From Pseudomonas bananamidigenes (lineage in GTDB: Bacteria; Pseudomonadota; Gammaproteobacteria; Pseudomonadales; Pseudomonadaceae): 64,000 nt of DNA. The DNA is taken from assembly GCF_001679645.1 (NCBI RefSeq), contig NZ_LRUN01000036.1, positions 1 to 64,000 on the forward strand, in the 5' to 3' direction. The translations under genes were made by a program, and so were the position numbers. Numbering within the stretch: the stretch's first letter is position 1; each line of letters begins with the position of its first letter. Positions 30,301 to 41,068 of the stretch are shown piece after piece. Under the pieces are notes generated by a model, which was not told the DNA's origin, made no database searches, and was given only the letters and a program-made list of their open reading frames with translations.

Positions 30301-31748
30301 TGGCTGAAGCGGGCGTCGGCACCATCGCTGCCGGTGTGGCCAAGGCCTATGCGGACTTGATCACCATCTCCGGCTACGACGGTGGCACCGGTGCTTCGCC
30401 GCTGACCTCGATCAAATACGCTGGTGCACCGTGGGAACTTGGCCTGGCCGAAACCCACCAGACCCTGCGCGGCAACGACCTGCGCGGCAAGGTCCGGGTG
30501 CAGACCGACGGCGGCCTGAAAACCGGCCTCGACGTGATCAAGGCGGCGATCCTCGGTGCAGAGAGCTTCGGCTTCGGTACCGCACCGATGATCGCGCTGG
30601 GCTGCAAATACCTGCGTATCTGCCACCTCAACAACTGCGCCACCGGTGTTGCGACCCAGAACGAGAAGCTGCGCAAGGATCACTACATCGGTACCGTCGA
30701 CATGGTGGTGAACTTCTTCACCTACGTCGCCGAAGAAACCCGTGAGTGGCTCGCCAGGCTGGGCGTGCGTTCCCTCGAAGAGCTGATCGGTCGTACCGAT
30801 CTGCTGGAAGTGATCGAAGGCCAGACCGCCAAGCAACATCACCTGGATCTGACCCCGCTGCTGGGCAGCGATCACATCCCGGCAGACAAGCCTCAGTTCT
30901 GTGGCGTCGAGCGCAACCCGCCGTTCGACCAGGGCCTGTTGGCCGAGAAGATGGTCGAGATGGCGACGTCGGCGATCAACGACCTCAGCGGTGCCGAGTT
31001 CGATCTGGACATTTGCAACTGCGACCGTTCGATCGGCGCGCGGATTTCCGGTGAAATCGCTCGCAAGCACGGCAACCAGGGCATGGCCAAGGCGCCGATC
31101 ACCTTCCGCTTCAAAGGCACTGCGGGTCAGAGTTTCGGCGTGTGGAACGCCGGCGGCCTGAACCTGTACCTGGAAGGCGATGCCAACGACTACGTCGGCA
31201 AGGGCATGACCGGCGGCAAACTGGTCATCGTGCCGCCGAAGGGCAGCGTTTATCAGACTCAGAACAGCGCCATCATCGGCAACACCTGCCTGTACGGCGC
31301 CACTGGCGGCAAGCTGTTCGCCGCCGGCACCGCGGGCGAGCGTTTCGCCGTGCGCAACTCCGGTGCCCACACGGTCGTGGAAGGCACCGGCGATCACTGC
31401 TGCGAGTACATGACCGGCGGTTTCGTCTGCGTCCTGGGCAAGACCGGTTACAACTTCGGCTCAGGCATGACCGGTGGTTTCGCCTACGTGCTCGACCAGG
31501 ACAACACCTTCGTTGACCGGGTCAACCACGAACTGGTGGAAATCCAGCGGATCAGCGGCGAGGCGATGGAAGCCTATCGCAGCCACCTGCAGAACGTGCT
31601 GAACGAGTATGTCGCGGAAACCGACAGCGAGTGGGGTCGTGAGCTCGCCGAGAACCTCGATGACTACTTGCGCCGTTTCTGGCTGGTCAAGCCGAAGGCT
31701 GCCAACCTGAAGTCGTTGCTTTCCAGCACCCGTGCCAACCCGCAGTGA
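27303..31748 (+). CDS. gltB: Glutamate synthase (NADPH), large subunit
   Basis: A 1481-residue enzyme that makes two glutamates from glutamine and 2-oxoglutarate. The N-terminal class II amidotransferase domain uses Cys15 (DNCGFGL), which becomes the N-terminus after removal of a short propeptide. The FMN-binding synthase domain carries the 3Fe-4S ligands in [12 protein letters not shown], and the C-terminal GXGXG beta-helix ([26 protein letters not shown]) closes the protein. The ATG at 27303 is preferred to a GTG two codons earlier because GGTGAG lies 9 bases upstream. gltD follows after 33 bases. Confidence 0.97.
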   Translation: MKAGLYQPDEFKDNCGFGLIAHMQGEPSHTLLQTAIEALTCMTHRGGINADGKTGDGCGLLIQKPDAFLRAIAQEAFSVELPRQYAVGMVFFNQDPAKAEAARENMNREILAEGLQLIGWRKVPIDTSVLGRLALERLPQIEQVYIGGEGLSDQDMAVKLFSARRRSSVANAADTDHYICSFSHKTIIYKGLMMPADLAAFYPDLGDQRLQTAICVFHQRFSTNTLPKWPLAQPFRFLAHNGEINTITGNRNWAQARRTKFTNDLMDLEELGPLVNRVGSDSSSMDNMLELMVTGGIDLFRGVRMIIPPAWQNVETMDPDLRAFYEYNSMHMEPWDGPAGVVMTDGRYAVCLLDRNGLRPARWVTTTNGFITVASEIGVWNYQPQDVIAKGRVGPGQILAVDTETGQILDTDAIDNRLKSRHPYKQWLRKNALRIQATMEDNDHGSAFYDVDQLKQYMKMYQVTFEERDQVLRPLGEQGYEAVGSMGDDTPMAVLSQRVRTPYDYFRQQFAQVTNPPIDPLREAIVMSLEICLGAERNIFQESPEHASRVILSSPVISPAKWRSLMNLDRPGFERQIIDLNYDESVGLEAAIRNVADQAEEAVRAGRTQIVLSDRHIAPGKLPIHASLATGAVHHRLTEKGLRCDSNILVETATARDPHHFAVLIGFGASAVYPFLAYEVLGDLIRTGEVLGDLYEVFKNYRKGITKGLLKILSKMGISTIASYRGAQLFEAIGLSEEVCNLSFKGVPSRIKGARFVDIEAEQKALATEAWSPRKPIQQGGLLKFVHGGEYHAYNPDVVNTLQAAVQQGDYAKFKEYTSLVDNRPVSMIRDLLKVKTLDKPLDISEVEPLESVLKRFDSAGISLGALSPEAHEALAEAMNRLGARSNSGEGGEDPARYGTLKSSKIKQVATGRFGVTPEYLVNAEVLQIKVAQGAKPGEGGQLPGGKVNGLIARLRYAVPGVTLISPPPHHDIYSIEDLSQLIFDLKQVNPQALVSVKLVAEAGVGTIAAGVAKAYADLITISGYDGGTGASPLTSIKYAGAPWELGLAETHQTLRGNDLRGKVRVQTDGGLKTGLDVIKAAILGAESFGFGTAPMIALGCKYLRICHLNNCATGVATQNEKLRKDHYIGTVDMVVNFFTYVAEETREWLARLGVRSLEELIGRTDLLEVIEGQTAKQHHLDLTPLLGSDHIPADKPQFCGVERNPPFDQGLLAEKMVEMATSAINDLSGAEFDLDICNCDRSIGARISGEIARKHGNQGMAKAPITFRFKGTAGQSFGVWNAGGLNLYLEGDANDYVGKGMTGGKLVIVPPKGSVYQTQNSAIIGNTCLYGATGGKLFAAGTAGERFAVRNSGAHTVVEGTGDHCCEYMTGGFVCVLGKTGYNFGSGMTGGFAYVLDQDNTFVDRVNHELVEIQRISGEAMEAYRSHLQNVLNEYVAETDSEWGRELAENLDDYLRRFWLVKPKAANLKSLLSSTRANPQ

Positions 31749-33200
<1,452 letters not shown>

Positions 33201-33228
33201 GCCCGGATCCTGAGCCAAACGCAATAAC

Positions 33229-33321
33229 CCTGTGGGAGCGAGCTTGCTCGCGAAAGCGGCCTGTTAGTCAACTTCAATGTTGGATGTACAGGCCTATTCG
33301 CGAGCAAGCTCGCTCCCACAG
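33229..33321. repeat. Inverted REP pair between gltD and hemE
   Basis: Arms CTGTGGGAGCGAGCTTGCTCGCGA and TCGCGAGCAAGCTCGCTCCCACAG are perfect complements, about 45 bases apart. With the copy at 34553 it brackets hemE. Confidence 0.9.
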
Positions 33322-33453
33322 TTGTTTCTCGGTGTTGCTGATAGCGCATTTCCAGCGCGACAAATTGACCCGATAGACAAAAGGCTGACCTGCATCCGTG
33401 CCTTTTGCGTCGCGCTCTGAGAAAATGCCCGCACTTTTTTTCCGGATGCCGAC

Positions 33454-34521
33454 ATGACTGCCCTGAAGAACGACCGTTTCCTCCGCGCCCTGCTCAAGCA
33501 ACCCGTAGACGTCACCCCGGTGTGGATGATGCGCCAGGCCGGCCGCTACCTGCCGGAATACCGCGCCAGCCGCGCCCAGGCCGGTGATTTCATGAGCCTG
33601 TGCATGAATCCGGAATTCGCCTGCGAAGTCACGCTGCAACCACTGGACCGCTACCCGCAACTGGACGCGGCGATCCTGTTCTCCGACATCCTCACCATCC
33701 CCGATGCCATGGGCCAGGGCCTGTACTTCGAAACCGGTGAAGGCCCGCGCTTCAAGAAAGTCGTCAGCACCCTGGCCGACATCGAAGCCCTGCCGATCCC
33801 GGATCCGCAAAAAGACCTCGGCTACGTGATGGACGCGGTCAGTACCATCCGCCGCGAACTGAACGGCCGCGTGCCGCTGATCGGTTTCTCCGGCAGCCCG
33901 TGGACACTGGCTACCTACATGGTCGAAGGCGGCTCGTCGAAAGATTTCCGCAAGACCAAGGCGATGCTCTACGACAACCCGCAAGCCATGCACCTGCTGC
34001 TGGACAAGCTGGCGCAGTCGGTGACTGCGTACCTGAACGGCCAGATCCAGGCCGGCGCGCAAGCGGTGCAGATCTTCGATACCTGGGGTGGCAACCTGTC
34101 GGCGGCGGCATATCAGGAATTCTCCCTGGCCTACATGAAGAAAATCGTCAGCGGCCTGATTCGCGAGCACGAGGGTCGCAAGGTGCCGGTGATCCTGTTC
34201 ACCAAGAATGGCGGCCTGTGGCTGGAAAGCATCGCCGAGGCCGGCGCCGATGCACTGGGCCTGGACTGGACCTGCGACATCGGCAATGCCCGCGCCCGCG
34301 TCGGTGACAAGGTTGCCTTGCAAGGCAACATGGATCCGACCGTGCTCTACGCCAAACCGGAAGCGATCCGTACTGAAGTGGGCCGCATTCTCGCCAGCTA
34401 CGGCAAGGGCAGCGGCCATGTATTCAACCTCGGCCACGGCATCACCCCGGAAGTCGATCCGGAACACGCTGGCGCGTTCCTGCGGGCGGTGCATGAGTTG
34501 TCGGCGCAGTATCACGAGTAA
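33454..34521 (+). CDS. hemE: Uroporphyrinogen decarboxylase
   Basis: A 355-residue cofactor-free TIM-barrel enzyme that decarboxylates uroporphyrinogen III to coproporphyrinogen III in haem synthesis. Both family signatures are present: [16 protein letters not shown] near residue 25 and [17 protein letters not shown] near 145. It follows gltD at about 250 bases in the usual Pseudomonas order but has a REP pair on each side, suggesting an independent transcript. Confidence 0.97.
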   Translation: MTALKNDRFLRALLKQPVDVTPVWMMRQAGRYLPEYRASRAQAGDFMSLCMNPEFACEVTLQPLDRYPQLDAAILFSDILTIPDAMGQGLYFETGEGPRFKKVVSTLADIEALPIPDPQKDLGYVMDAVSTIRRELNGRVPLIGFSGSPWTLATYMVEGGSSKDFRKTKAMLYDNPQAMHLLLDKLAQSVTAYLNGQIQAGAQAVQIFDTWGGNLSAAAYQEFSLAYMKKIVSGLIREHEGRKVPVILFTKNGGLWLESIAEAGADALGLDWTCDIGNARARVGDKVALQGNMDPTVLYAKPEAIRTEVGRILASYGKGSGHVFNLGHGITPEVDPEHAGAFLRAVHELSAQYHE

Positions 34522-34552
34522 TCATGTTTCAATAAAAAACGCCCGATGCAAA

Positions 34553-34644
34553 ATGTGGGAGCGAGCTTGCTCGCGATAGCGGTTTATCAGTCGGCAGATT
34601 TATTGACTGACACTCCGTAATCGCGAGCAAGCTCGCTCCCACAT
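34553..34644. repeat. Inverted REP pair between hemE and the MFS gene
   Basis: Arms ATGTGGGAGCGAGCTTGCTCGC and GCGAGCAAGCTCGCTCCCACAT, with TTATTGACTGACAC in the loop as at 13053. It lies in the gap between two convergent genes, immediately after the hemE stop. Confidence 0.9.
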
Positions 34645-34654
34645 TCGTTTTGGA

Positions 34655-35929
34655 TCAGGCTTTGACACCACCCAACGGCGGCAACTTCGCCAGCTTCAAC
34701 GCCACCAACAGCGCCACCAGCAATAGCGCGCCGATGAACAAACCAATGCCGTTCCAGCCGCCAAGGTGCCAGAACACCCCGCCTGCCGTCCCGGCGATGC
34801 TCGACCCGGCGTAATAGCTGAACAGGTAAAGCGACGAGGCCTGGCCCTTGGCCTTGAGCGCCCGGCGGCCGATCCAGCTGCTGGCCACCGAGTGGGCGCC
34901 GAAGAAGCCGAAGGTGAAGATCAGCATGCCGATGATCACCAGAGGCAGCGGTGTGAACATCGTCAGGGCGAGGCCGGCGAACATCAGGGCGATGGTAGCC
35001 CACAGCACTTTGCGGCGGCCCAGTTTGTCGGCAAGTGAGCCGATTTTCGCCGAGCTGTAGATACCCGACAGATAGACCACCGACAACAGGCCTACAAACA
35101 CCTGATCCAGGTGATAGGGCTCGGCCAGCAGGCGGTAGCCGATGTAGTTGAACAGGGTGACGAACGCACCCATCAACACGAACGCCTCAAGGAACAGCAG
35201 CGGCAGGCCGGCGTCGCGAAAGTGCATGGTAAAGCCGTCGAGCAGGCTGCGCGGGTGCAGCGAACGAGAACGGAAGTTGCGCGATTCGGGCAGGATTTTC
35301 CAGAACACCGCCGCCGCGATCAGCGCCAGGGCACCGATCACCAGCATCGCCGTGTGCCAGCTGACGAAGTCGATCAGTACACCGGTAATCAATCGCCCGC
35401 TCATCCCGCCAATGGCGTTGCCGCCGATGTACAGGCCCATCGCCAGACCGATGTGCTGCGGATGGATTTCCTCGCTCAGGTAAGTCATTGCCACCGCCGC
35501 CAGACCGCTCAATGACAGCCCGATCAGCGCGCGCATGATCAGTACGCCGTGCCAGCTCGGCATCATCGAACTGGCGATGGTGCACAGGGCTGCGGCAAAC
35601 AGCGCGGCGACCATCACCGGTTTGCGTCCCACCCGATCGGAAATCGGCCCGGTGATCAGCAGACCGAAGGCCAGCATGCCGGTGGCCACTGACAGGATCA
35701 GGCTGCTCTGCGCCGCGTTGATCGAATATTCGTGGGACAGCAGCGGCATCATCGGCTGCACGCAGTACAGCAGGGCGAAGGTCGCGAAGCCGCCGCTGAA
35801 CAGCGCGAGTACCGTGCGCATGAACGCGGGCGTGCCTTTCTCGATGTAGATCTCTTGCAGTTCGGTCATTACATCGTCCGCCGCAGCGGGCGGGACTTCA
35901 TGGGCCAGTGGAGCGACGGCGGTTTTCAC
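34655..35929 (-). CDS. ynfM: MFS transporter, YnfM-like
   Basis: A 424-residue major-facilitator protein with 12 predicted membrane segments. The loop 2-3 motif GPISDRVGRKPVM and MTYLSEEIHPQHIGLAMGLYIGGNAIGGMSGR resemble E. coli YnfM, as does AHSVASSWIGRRALKAKGQASSLYLFSYY in the C-terminal half. The GTG at 35929, with GAGG 8 bases upstream, is the likely start; an ATG further in (MTELQEIYIEKG) is an alternative. It is divergent from a YnfL-like LysR gene, which probably controls it. Efflux of a small hydrophobic compound is plausible; the substrate is unknown. Confidence 0.85.
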   Translation of the reverse strand: MKTAVAPLAHEVPPAAADDVMTELQEIYIEKGTPAFMRTVLALFSGGFATFALLYCVQPMMPLLSHEYSINAAQSSLILSVATGMLAFGLLITGPISDRVGRKPVMVAALFAAALCTIASSMMPSWHGVLIMRALIGLSLSGLAAVAMTYLSEEIHPQHIGLAMGLYIGGNAIGGMSGRLITGVLIDFVSWHTAMLVIGALALIAAAVFWKILPESRNFRSRSLHPRSLLDGFTMHFRDAGLPLLFLEAFVLMGAFVTLFNYIGYRLLAEPYHLDQVFVGLLSVVYLSGIYSSAKIGSLADKLGRRKVLWATIALMFAGLALTMFTPLPLVIIGMLIFTFGFFGAHSVASSWIGRRALKAKGQASSLYLFSYYAGSSIAGTAGGVFWHLGGWNGIGLFIGALLLVALLVALKLAKLPPLGGVKA

Positions 35930-35974
35930 ATCAGACCTCGGAGGGCGCGGACAAGCAGGCAATGAAAAAATCAT

Positions 35975-35995
35975 ATAGCTGGCTAATGTTTCTAT
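35975..35995. promoter_or_regulatory. Candidate LysR operator in the ynfM/lysR gap
   Basis: ATAG-N13-CTAT, a partial dyad of the size LysR regulators prefer, in the 118-base AT-richer gap between the two divergent genes. Assigned on position and symmetry only. Confidence 0.3.
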
Positions 35996-36047
35996 CCAAT
36001 ATATTGTTCGACCTGTTTGATAGCTTTAACGACCTAATGGGGTGTCC

Positions 36048-36944
36048 ATGGAATTGCGTCACTTGCGCTACTTCATCGCCGTCGCCGAAGAACTGCACTT
36101 CGGCCGCGCCGCACAAGTGCTGGGCATTTCCCAGCCACCGCTGAGCCAGCAGATTCAGGCGCTGGAACAGGAAATCGGCGCACGGCTGTTCGAGCGTACC
36201 AATCGTCGGGTCGAGCTCAGCGAAGCCGGACGATTGTTTCTGGAAGAGGCGCGGCTGGTGCTGGCCCAGGTCGATAAAGCGGCGGATGTGGCGCGGCGGG
36301 CGCAACTGGGTGAACTCGGTGAACTGAAAATCGGCTTCACCTCGTCGGCGCCGTTCAACTCGACCATTCCCCAGGCGATTTTTTCCTTCCGCCAGCGTTT
36401 CCCGGCCGTGCATCTGAACCTGCGGGAGATGAGCAGCACCATGGTGGCCGACGCGCTGGTGGACGAGTCGATCGAGGTTGGCATCATGCGGCCGCTGGGT
36501 TTGCCGGATTCGCTGAGCGTGGTCGAGCTGATGCGCGAGCCCTTGGTGGCGGTGCTCAGCTCCAAGCATCCGCTGGCCCAAGGCAGTGAAGAGGGGCTGT
36601 TTCTGTCGGCTCTGGCCCTCGAGCCGTTCGTGTTCTTCCCCCGCAGCTACGGCAGCGGTCTGTATTCGCAACTGATCAGCCTGGCCCGTGACGCCGGTTT
36701 CAGCCCGCACTTCGCTCAGGAGGCGGGGGAAGCGATGACCATCATCGGTCTGGTGGCGGCAGGCCTGGGGGTGTCGGTCATGCCGGCCTCGTATCAGCGG
36801 ATGCGCATCGACGGTGTGGTCTATCGACCGTTGCTGGATCCTGAAGCGGTAACGGCGGTGTGGCTGGTACAGCGCAAGGATCAGAAATCGCCGATGGCCA
36901 AGGCGTTTGTCGAGTTGCTGACGCGCAAGGTCGAAGCCGGCTGA
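36048..36944 (+). CDS. LysR-family regulator, YnfL-like
   Basis: A 298-residue LTTR. The winged helix-turn-helix occupies residues 1-60 (ELRHLRYFIAVAEELHFGRAAQ, then ISQPPLSQQIQALE); the effector-binding domain follows, with GELKIGFTSSAPF and the hinge GLVAAGLGVSVMPAS. It resembles E. coli YnfL, and the divergent partner resembles YnfM, so the pair is conserved as a unit. The ATG at 36048 is chosen over a GTG two codons upstream. Its stop abuts exactly the stop of the convergent gene at 36945. Confidence 0.88.
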   Translation: MELRHLRYFIAVAEELHFGRAAQVLGISQPPLSQQIQALEQEIGARLFERTNRRVELSEAGRLFLEEARLVLAQVDKAADVARRAQLGELGELKIGFTSSAPFNSTIPQAIFSFRQRFPAVHLNLREMSSTMVADALVDESIEVGIMRPLGLPDSLSVVELMREPLVAVLSSKHPLAQGSEEGLFLSALALEPFVFFPRSYGSGLYSQLISLARDAGFSPHFAQEAGEAMTIIGLVAAGLGVSVMPASYQRMRIDGVVYRPLLDPEAVTAVWLVQRKDQKSPMAKAFVELLTRKVEAG

Positions 36945-37382
36945 TCAGGGCAGCCGCACCAGATCGCCCTTCAACGCTACCCGCGTCACAAACACCCCGG
37001 CCCGACATTCGTAAGTGTTCAGATCCTTGCGCACATGCTGGTCGTAGTAGCTGACGATATTGGTCACCGCATTGGCCCCGACGCGCTTGGCCTGGGCCTG
37101 CAGCGCAATCAGATTCGATTGCAGCACCCACTCGCAGGAGTCGTGATCGCTCTTGTTGAAACCGTTGGTCTTCAGATCGCTGACCACGCCGCGCTGCAAC
37201 ATCCGTTGAGTCCCCTGAGGTCCATTGCCGATCAGGTAAAACTTCACACTGCCATCCAGCCGCCCGGCGCGAATTGCATCCGACAGCACGGTTTCGAACG
37301 GCATGTACATCAGGTTGGTAGCGTGGCTGGCGCTGGGGAGCAAGCCGAGAAGGGCAGCGGCGATCAGGGCTTTCGCTTGCAT
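36945..37382 (-). CDS. Secreted hypothetical protein, paralogue A
   Basis: A 145-residue protein with a clear signal peptide (MQAKALIAAALLGLLPSASHA) and a mature part of about 124 residues. It shares with the gene at 38187-38627 the blocks DGSVKF, NGFNKSD/NAFNKSD, CEWV, GANAVTNIVS, a Tyr-Glu-Cys near the end and VALKGDL. The two conserved cysteines (CEW and YEC) suggest a disulfide in the periplasm. The ATG at 37382 is preceded by TCAAGGAGAC. Relatives in databases often carry an excinuclease label that I consider unsupported; the function is unknown. Confidence 0.8.
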   Translation of the reverse strand: MQAKALIAAALLGLLPSASHATNLMYMPFETVLSDAIRAGRLDGSVKFYLIGNGPQGTQRMLQRGVVSDLKTNGFNKSDHDSCEWVLQSNLIALQAQAKRVGANAVTNIVSYYDQHVRKDLNTYECRAGVFVTRVALKGDLVRLP

Positions 37383-37593
37383 GGTTGTCTCCTTGACGGT
37401 GAAAGAGAACCGCGAGTGCTCGACCGACCGGGCTCGCCGTTCCGGCAGGCGCTGTGCGATGGCCTGTTTGAGCGAGTGTAGTTGGGTGCACAGGTTTGGT
37501 TGGCTCGACTCCGTACATTTCGAGTAACGGATCTGTCGTATGGAATATGGCCGTTGTTGCGCAAAATCAATTCTTTTCAAGCGAGTGTCACGG

Positions 37594-37977
37594 ATGCCAC
37601 TTCGATATCAGCCCAAGGAGGGCAGCGTTTTGATTTGCGATTTCAGGGGTTATGAAGTCCCCGAGATGGTCAAAGTCAGACCTGTTGTTGTGATACGTAA
37701 ACATCGAACCAACAGCCTGTTGGTAACAGTAGTACCGTTGAGTACCACCGCCCCTGATTGTTTGCTCGGGCACCATCTTGAACTTGCAAGTCACCTTCAG
37801 GGAGCCAACCCGACCTGTTGGGCCAAGTGCGACATGATTGCCACGGTCAGCCTTTCGCGGCTTGATCGGATCAAAATCCGGGATCGGCAAGGCAAGCGCA
37901 CCTACCTGATCTCACATCTTGCAACAGACGAATTTCACGCGATCAAAACCGCAGCCAGACGGGCGTTGGGACTGTGA
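37594..37977 (+). CDS. Orphan PemK/MazF-type toxin-like protein
   Basis: A 127-residue protein with the MazF/PemK pattern: EGSVLICDF at the start, then KVRPVVVIRKH, a strand ending VVPLSTTAP, and a second half with CWAKCDMIATVSLSRLDRI. The family are ribosome-dependent or free mRNA endoribonucleases. No antitoxin-sized ORF is visible immediately upstream or downstream, unlike the usual two-gene module. Base composition is less GC-rich than in its neighbours (for example ATGGTCAAAGTCAGACC), suggesting acquisition. The ATG at 37594 is assumed. Confidence 0.6.
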   Translation: MPLRYQPKEGSVLICDFRGYEVPEMVKVRPVVVIRKHRTNSLLVTVVPLSTTAPDCLLGHHLELASHLQGANPTCWAKCDMIATVSLSRLDRIKIRDRQGKRTYLISHLATDEFHAIKTAARRALGL

Positions 37978-38148
37978 TGGCAGCGGAAGTGGCGCATCGA
38001 AGCCAAATGCCAGCCGTTGCCCGGCATGCAGTTTCAGGCAATACTGACCGCGTTCCCGAAAGGGGCTTGTGAGACTCTGAGGATCCTGGGCAACCAGCCA
38101 TCGCAGAGCCAGGCAGGTGACAGGCGATGACAAGCCAACCTGTTTGTG

Positions 38149-38172
38149 AAAGGGCGCCGAAAGGCGCCCTTT
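38149..38172. terminator. Bidirectional terminator after the pigment operon
   Basis: AAAGGGCGCC, loop GAAA, GGCGCCCTTT: a perfect 10-bp stem. It serves the minus-strand gene ending at 38187 and the convergent toxin gene. The 170 bases between the toxin stop and this hairpin hold nothing I recognise. Confidence 0.85.
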
Positions 38173-38186
38173 GTCGTTTCCGGCGG

Positions 38187-38627
38187 TTACTGAACCGTTG
38201 CCAGGTCACCCTTCAACGCAACGCCGGCCATGATCGCGCCCGCGTGGCATTCGTAGTTCTTCGCATCCTTGCGCTCGTTGCTCTTGTAGAAGCTGACGAT
38301 GTTGGTCACGGCGTTGGCGCCGGCGTTTTTCGCCGCCTGGTGCAGGCTGATGATGGCCGATTGCACGACCCACTCGCAGGCTGCCTGGTCGGACTTGTTG
38401 AAGGCATTGGTCTTCTTGTTGGTCACCGCGCCAGGGCTGACGACGCTGACTTTGCCGGCAGGAGTGTTGCCCGCCAGGAAGAACTTCACGCTGCCGTCGA
38501 TTTTGCCGGTACGGGTCGCTTCGGCGACGGCTTTGTCGAAGGGCAGGTACACCGCCGTGTCACGGGCCTGGCTGACGGCCGGCAAGGCACAGATGAGCAG
38601 AGTGGCGGCGAGTTGCTTGAAACGCAT
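38187..38627 (-). CDS. Secreted hypothetical protein, paralogue B, at the end of the aryl polyene operon
   Basis: A 146-residue protein with signal peptide (cleavage after VSQA) and the same fold signature as the gene at 36945: DGSVKFFLAGN, NAFNKSD, CEWV, GANAVTNIVS, YEC, VALKGDL. It begins only 20 bases after the ketosynthase stop on the same strand, with its own TCAAGGAGAC, and a strong terminator follows it, so it is probably the last gene of the pigment operon. A periplasmic accessory role is inferred from position; no catalytic motif is visible. Confidence 0.8.
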   Translation of the reverse strand: MRFKQLAATLLICALPAVSQARDTAVYLPFDKAVAEATRTGKIDGSVKFFLAGNTPAGKVSVVSPGAVTNKKTNAFNKSDQAACEWVVQSAIISLHQAAKNAGANAVTNIVSFYKSNERKDAKNYECHAGAIMAGVALKGDLATVQ

Positions 38628-38647
38628 GGAGGTCTCCTTGACCTGGA

Positions 38648-39883
38648 TTAATTCGGTTGTATCCAGCGGCGGAAGATCAGCGAGGTGTTGACCCCGCCGA
38701 ACGCGAAGTTGTTGTTCATCACGTACTCGTGATGCATCTGGCGGAACTCGCCGCGCAGGTAGTCGAGCTGGCCGCAGTGAGGGTCGACTTCGTCGAGGTT
38801 GAGCGTGTGCACGTACAGGTCGCGGTTGAGCATTTCGATGCTGAACCAGGATTCCAGCGCACCGCAGGCGCCGAGGGTATGGCCGAGAAAGCTCTTCTGC
38901 GAGCTGATCGGCATGTGTTTGCCGAACAGGCTGCTGGTGGCCAGGGTTTCGGCGATGTCGCCCTGCTCGGTGGCCGTGCCATGCCCGTTCACGTAACCGA
39001 TGGCGTCTGGCGGGAGCCCCGCGTCTTCCAGCGCCAGCTCCATGGCCCGGCGCATGGTGGTCTGTTCCGGACGGGTGGTGTGCTGGCCGTCGGCATTGCT
39101 GCCGAAGCCGACAATTTCGGCGTGGATGTGCGCACCGCGAGCGAGGGCATGTTCCAGCTCTTCGAGCACCAGCATGCCGCCGCCTTCACCGATCACCAGG
39201 CCGTCGCGGCCCTTGTCATACGGACGTGGCGAGGTCTGCGGCGCATCGTTCTTCAGGCTGGTGGCGTACAGCGCATCGAACACCATGGCCTCGGTCGGGC
39301 ACAGTTCTTCGGCGCCGCCGGCGAGCATCAACGGCAGGCGACCGAACTTGATTGCCTCGTAAGCGTAACCGACGCCCTGGCTGCCGCTGGTGCAGGCGCT
39401 GGAGGTCGGGATCAGACGCCCGGTGAGACCGAAGAAGATGCTGATGTTCGCCGCCGTGGTATGCGGCATCATCCGCACGTAGGAATTGGCATTGAGCCCT
39501 TCGGCCACCGAATTGAGCAGCATGTTGCCGAACGCCTTGATCTCGTCGGTACTGCCGGTGGACGAGCCACAGGCCACGCCCATGCGTCCGTCCTTGATCG
39601 ACTCGTCGCCGAGCAGACCGGCATCGGCCAACGCCTTTTCCGCTGCGGCCACGGCGAGCCGGGACACCCGGCCCATGCTGCGCAATTGCTTGCGGGTCCA
39701 GTGCGCCGGCACCTGGAAATCATCGATGGGCCCGGCCAGGCGAGTGTTGAGTTCACTGAAACGATCCCACTCGTCCATCCGGCGGATGCCGCTGCGGTTG
39801 GCCGCAAAGTTGCCGGCAATCGTGTCCCAGTCGCTGCCCAGCGAGGTGATGCCGGCCATGCCGGTGACGACAACGCGCTTCAT
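38648..39883 (-). CDS. Aryl polyene beta-ketoacyl synthase (FabF-like)
   Basis: A 411-residue ketosynthase of the thiolase fold. The active-site triad is intact: Cys164 (SSACTSGS), His301 (NGHGTATEQGD) and His335 (KSFLGHTLGA). It condenses malonyl-ACP with a growing chain. The ATG at 39883 has GGAGG 9 bases upstream and overlaps the ketoreductase stop by one base; a GTG two codons earlier sits too close to that Shine-Dalgarno. Together with the reductase, dehydratase and second ketosynthase it makes a KS-KR-DH-KS block typical of aryl polyene clusters. Confidence 0.93.
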   Translation of the reverse strand: MKRVVVTGMAGITSLGSDWDTIAGNFAANRSGIRRMDEWDRFSELNTRLAGPIDDFQVPAHWTRKQLRSMGRVSRLAVAAAEKALADAGLLGDESIKDGRMGVACGSSTGSTDEIKAFGNMLLNSVAEGLNANSYVRMMPHTTAANISIFFGLTGRLIPTSSACTSGSQGVGYAYEAIKFGRLPLMLAGGAEELCPTEAMVFDALYATSLKNDAPQTSPRPYDKGRDGLVIGEGGGMLVLEELEHALARGAHIHAEIVGFGSNADGQHTTRPEQTTMRRAMELALEDAGLPPDAIGYVNGHGTATEQGDIAETLATSSLFGKHMPISSQKSFLGHTLGACGALESWFSIEMLNRDLYVHTLNLDEVDPHCGQLDYLRGEFRQMHHEYVMNNNFAFGGVNTSLIFRRWIQPN

Positions 39884-40611
39884 CAGCACAAGCCTCCATT
39901 GACCGCCAGGACCTGGCGGGTGATGTACGACGCTTCCGCCGACATCAGGAAATTCACCGCACCGGCCACTTCTTCCGGGGTGCCCATGCGTTGTGCCGGG
40001 ATCATCTTCATCAGTTCTTCCACCGGCACGTTTTCATCGAGCATGGCCGTGTCGATCAGGCCCGGCGCGACACAGTTCACCGTGATTTTGCGCTTGGCCA
40101 GTTCGATCGCCAATGCCTTCGCAGCGCCAATCACACCGGCCTTCGACGCGCTGTAGTTGACCTGGCCACGGTTGCCGATCAGCCCCGAAACCGAGGTGAT
40201 GCAAACAATGCGACCGGCGGCGCGGCGACGGATCATCGGCATCATCACCGGGTGCAGGACGTTGTAGAAACCGTCGAGGTTGGTACGCAATACCACGTCC
40301 CAATCGTCATCGCTCAAGGCCGGAAACGCGCCGTCGCGGGTCAGACCGGCGTTCAGCACTACGCCGTAATAGGCGCCGTGAGCTTCGACATCGGCCTCGA
40401 GGATGGCTTTGCAGGTTTCGCGGTCTGCCACGTCGAATTGCAGGATGCGCGCATGGCGGCCCAGGGCTTCGATTTCGGCTTTCACCGCTTGCGCTTCGGC
40501 CACGCCGCTGCGGCAATGCAGGACGATATCGTGGCCGGCCTGGGCCAGGCGCAGGGCTATGGCGCGGCCGATGCCACGGCTGGAGCCGGTGACCAGTACG
40601 AATTCAGTCAT
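39883..40611 (-). CDS. 3-Oxoacyl-ACP reductase (FabG-like), aryl polyene
   Basis: A 242-residue short-chain dehydrogenase/reductase. NADPH-binding VTGSSRGIGRAIA lies near residue 8; the catalytic Ser140, Tyr153 and Lys157 are in CITSVSG and NYSASKAG. It reduces the 3-keto intermediate after each condensation. Start overlaps the dehydratase gene by 8 bases. Confidence 0.94.
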   Translation of the reverse strand: MTEFVLVTGSSRGIGRAIALRLAQAGHDIVLHCRSGVAEAQAVKAEIEALGRHARILQFDVADRETCKAILEADVEAHGAYYGVVLNAGLTRDGAFPALSDDDWDVVLRTNLDGFYNVLHPVMMPMIRRRAAGRIVCITSVSGLIGNRGQVNYSASKAGVIGAAKALAIELAKRKITVNCVAPGLIDTAMLDENVPVEELMKMIPAQRMGTPEEVAGAVNFLMSAEASYITRQVLAVNGGLC

Positions 40612-41068
40612 CCTTCGACTCCTTCAATTGTTCAAGATATTGCGCTGCGTGCGGTGGGCGGAACACGTTCAGCCGGGCACTGGCTTCGATGCCGGGCGCC
40701 GTGATATGGCACTCGAACACGCCCATGCCGTTGTCGTCTTCCAGCGAGCGGATGCCGTGAACGTTCAGCTCGCTGCCGACCGGAAACGCCTCGACGTTGC
40801 ATTCGAATTTGCGAGTGCCGAGCAGAAAACCCAACTCCACTGCGTTGCCTTTCTGCCGTGCATGGCAGCCGGCGAACGCGGCGACACTCTGGGCCATCAG
40901 CTCGACGCCGACCCATGCCGGCAGGCTGCCGTCGGGCAGGCTGAACAGGCCACCGGGTCTGACCGTCAGGGTGGTGTGGATCTGCTCATCGTCGAAGCTG
41001 AGGATCCGGTCGATCAGAATCATGTCGCCAGCGTGGGGCATCAATTCGGCGAGCGGCCAGTCAGTCAT
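40604..41068 (-). CDS. Hotdog-fold 3-hydroxyacyl-ACP dehydratase, aryl polyene
   Basis: A 154-residue hotdog protein of the aryl polyene dehydratase type. LMPHAGDMILIDRIL near the start contains the catalytic His, and VGVELMAQSVAAFAG forms the central helix. It leaves the trans double bond in place because no enoyl reductase is encoded nearby, which is how a conjugated polyene arises. ATGA overlap with the upstream ketosynthase. Confidence 0.9.
   Translation of the reverse strand: MTDWPLAELMPHAGDMILIDRILSFDDEQIHTTLTVRPGGLFSLPDGSLPAWVGVELMAQSVAAFAGCHARQKGNAVELGFLLGTRKFECNVEAFPVGSELNVHGIRSLEDDNGMGVFECHITAPGIEASARLNVFRPPHAAQYLEQLKESKDD

Noticed and set aside
27393..31397. Very long open frame (1334 codons) on the minus strand opposite gltB
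   Set aside because: It mirrors gltB codon for codon in GC-rich third positions; composition is His/Arg/Gln-rich with no recognisable domain. An artefact of high GC.
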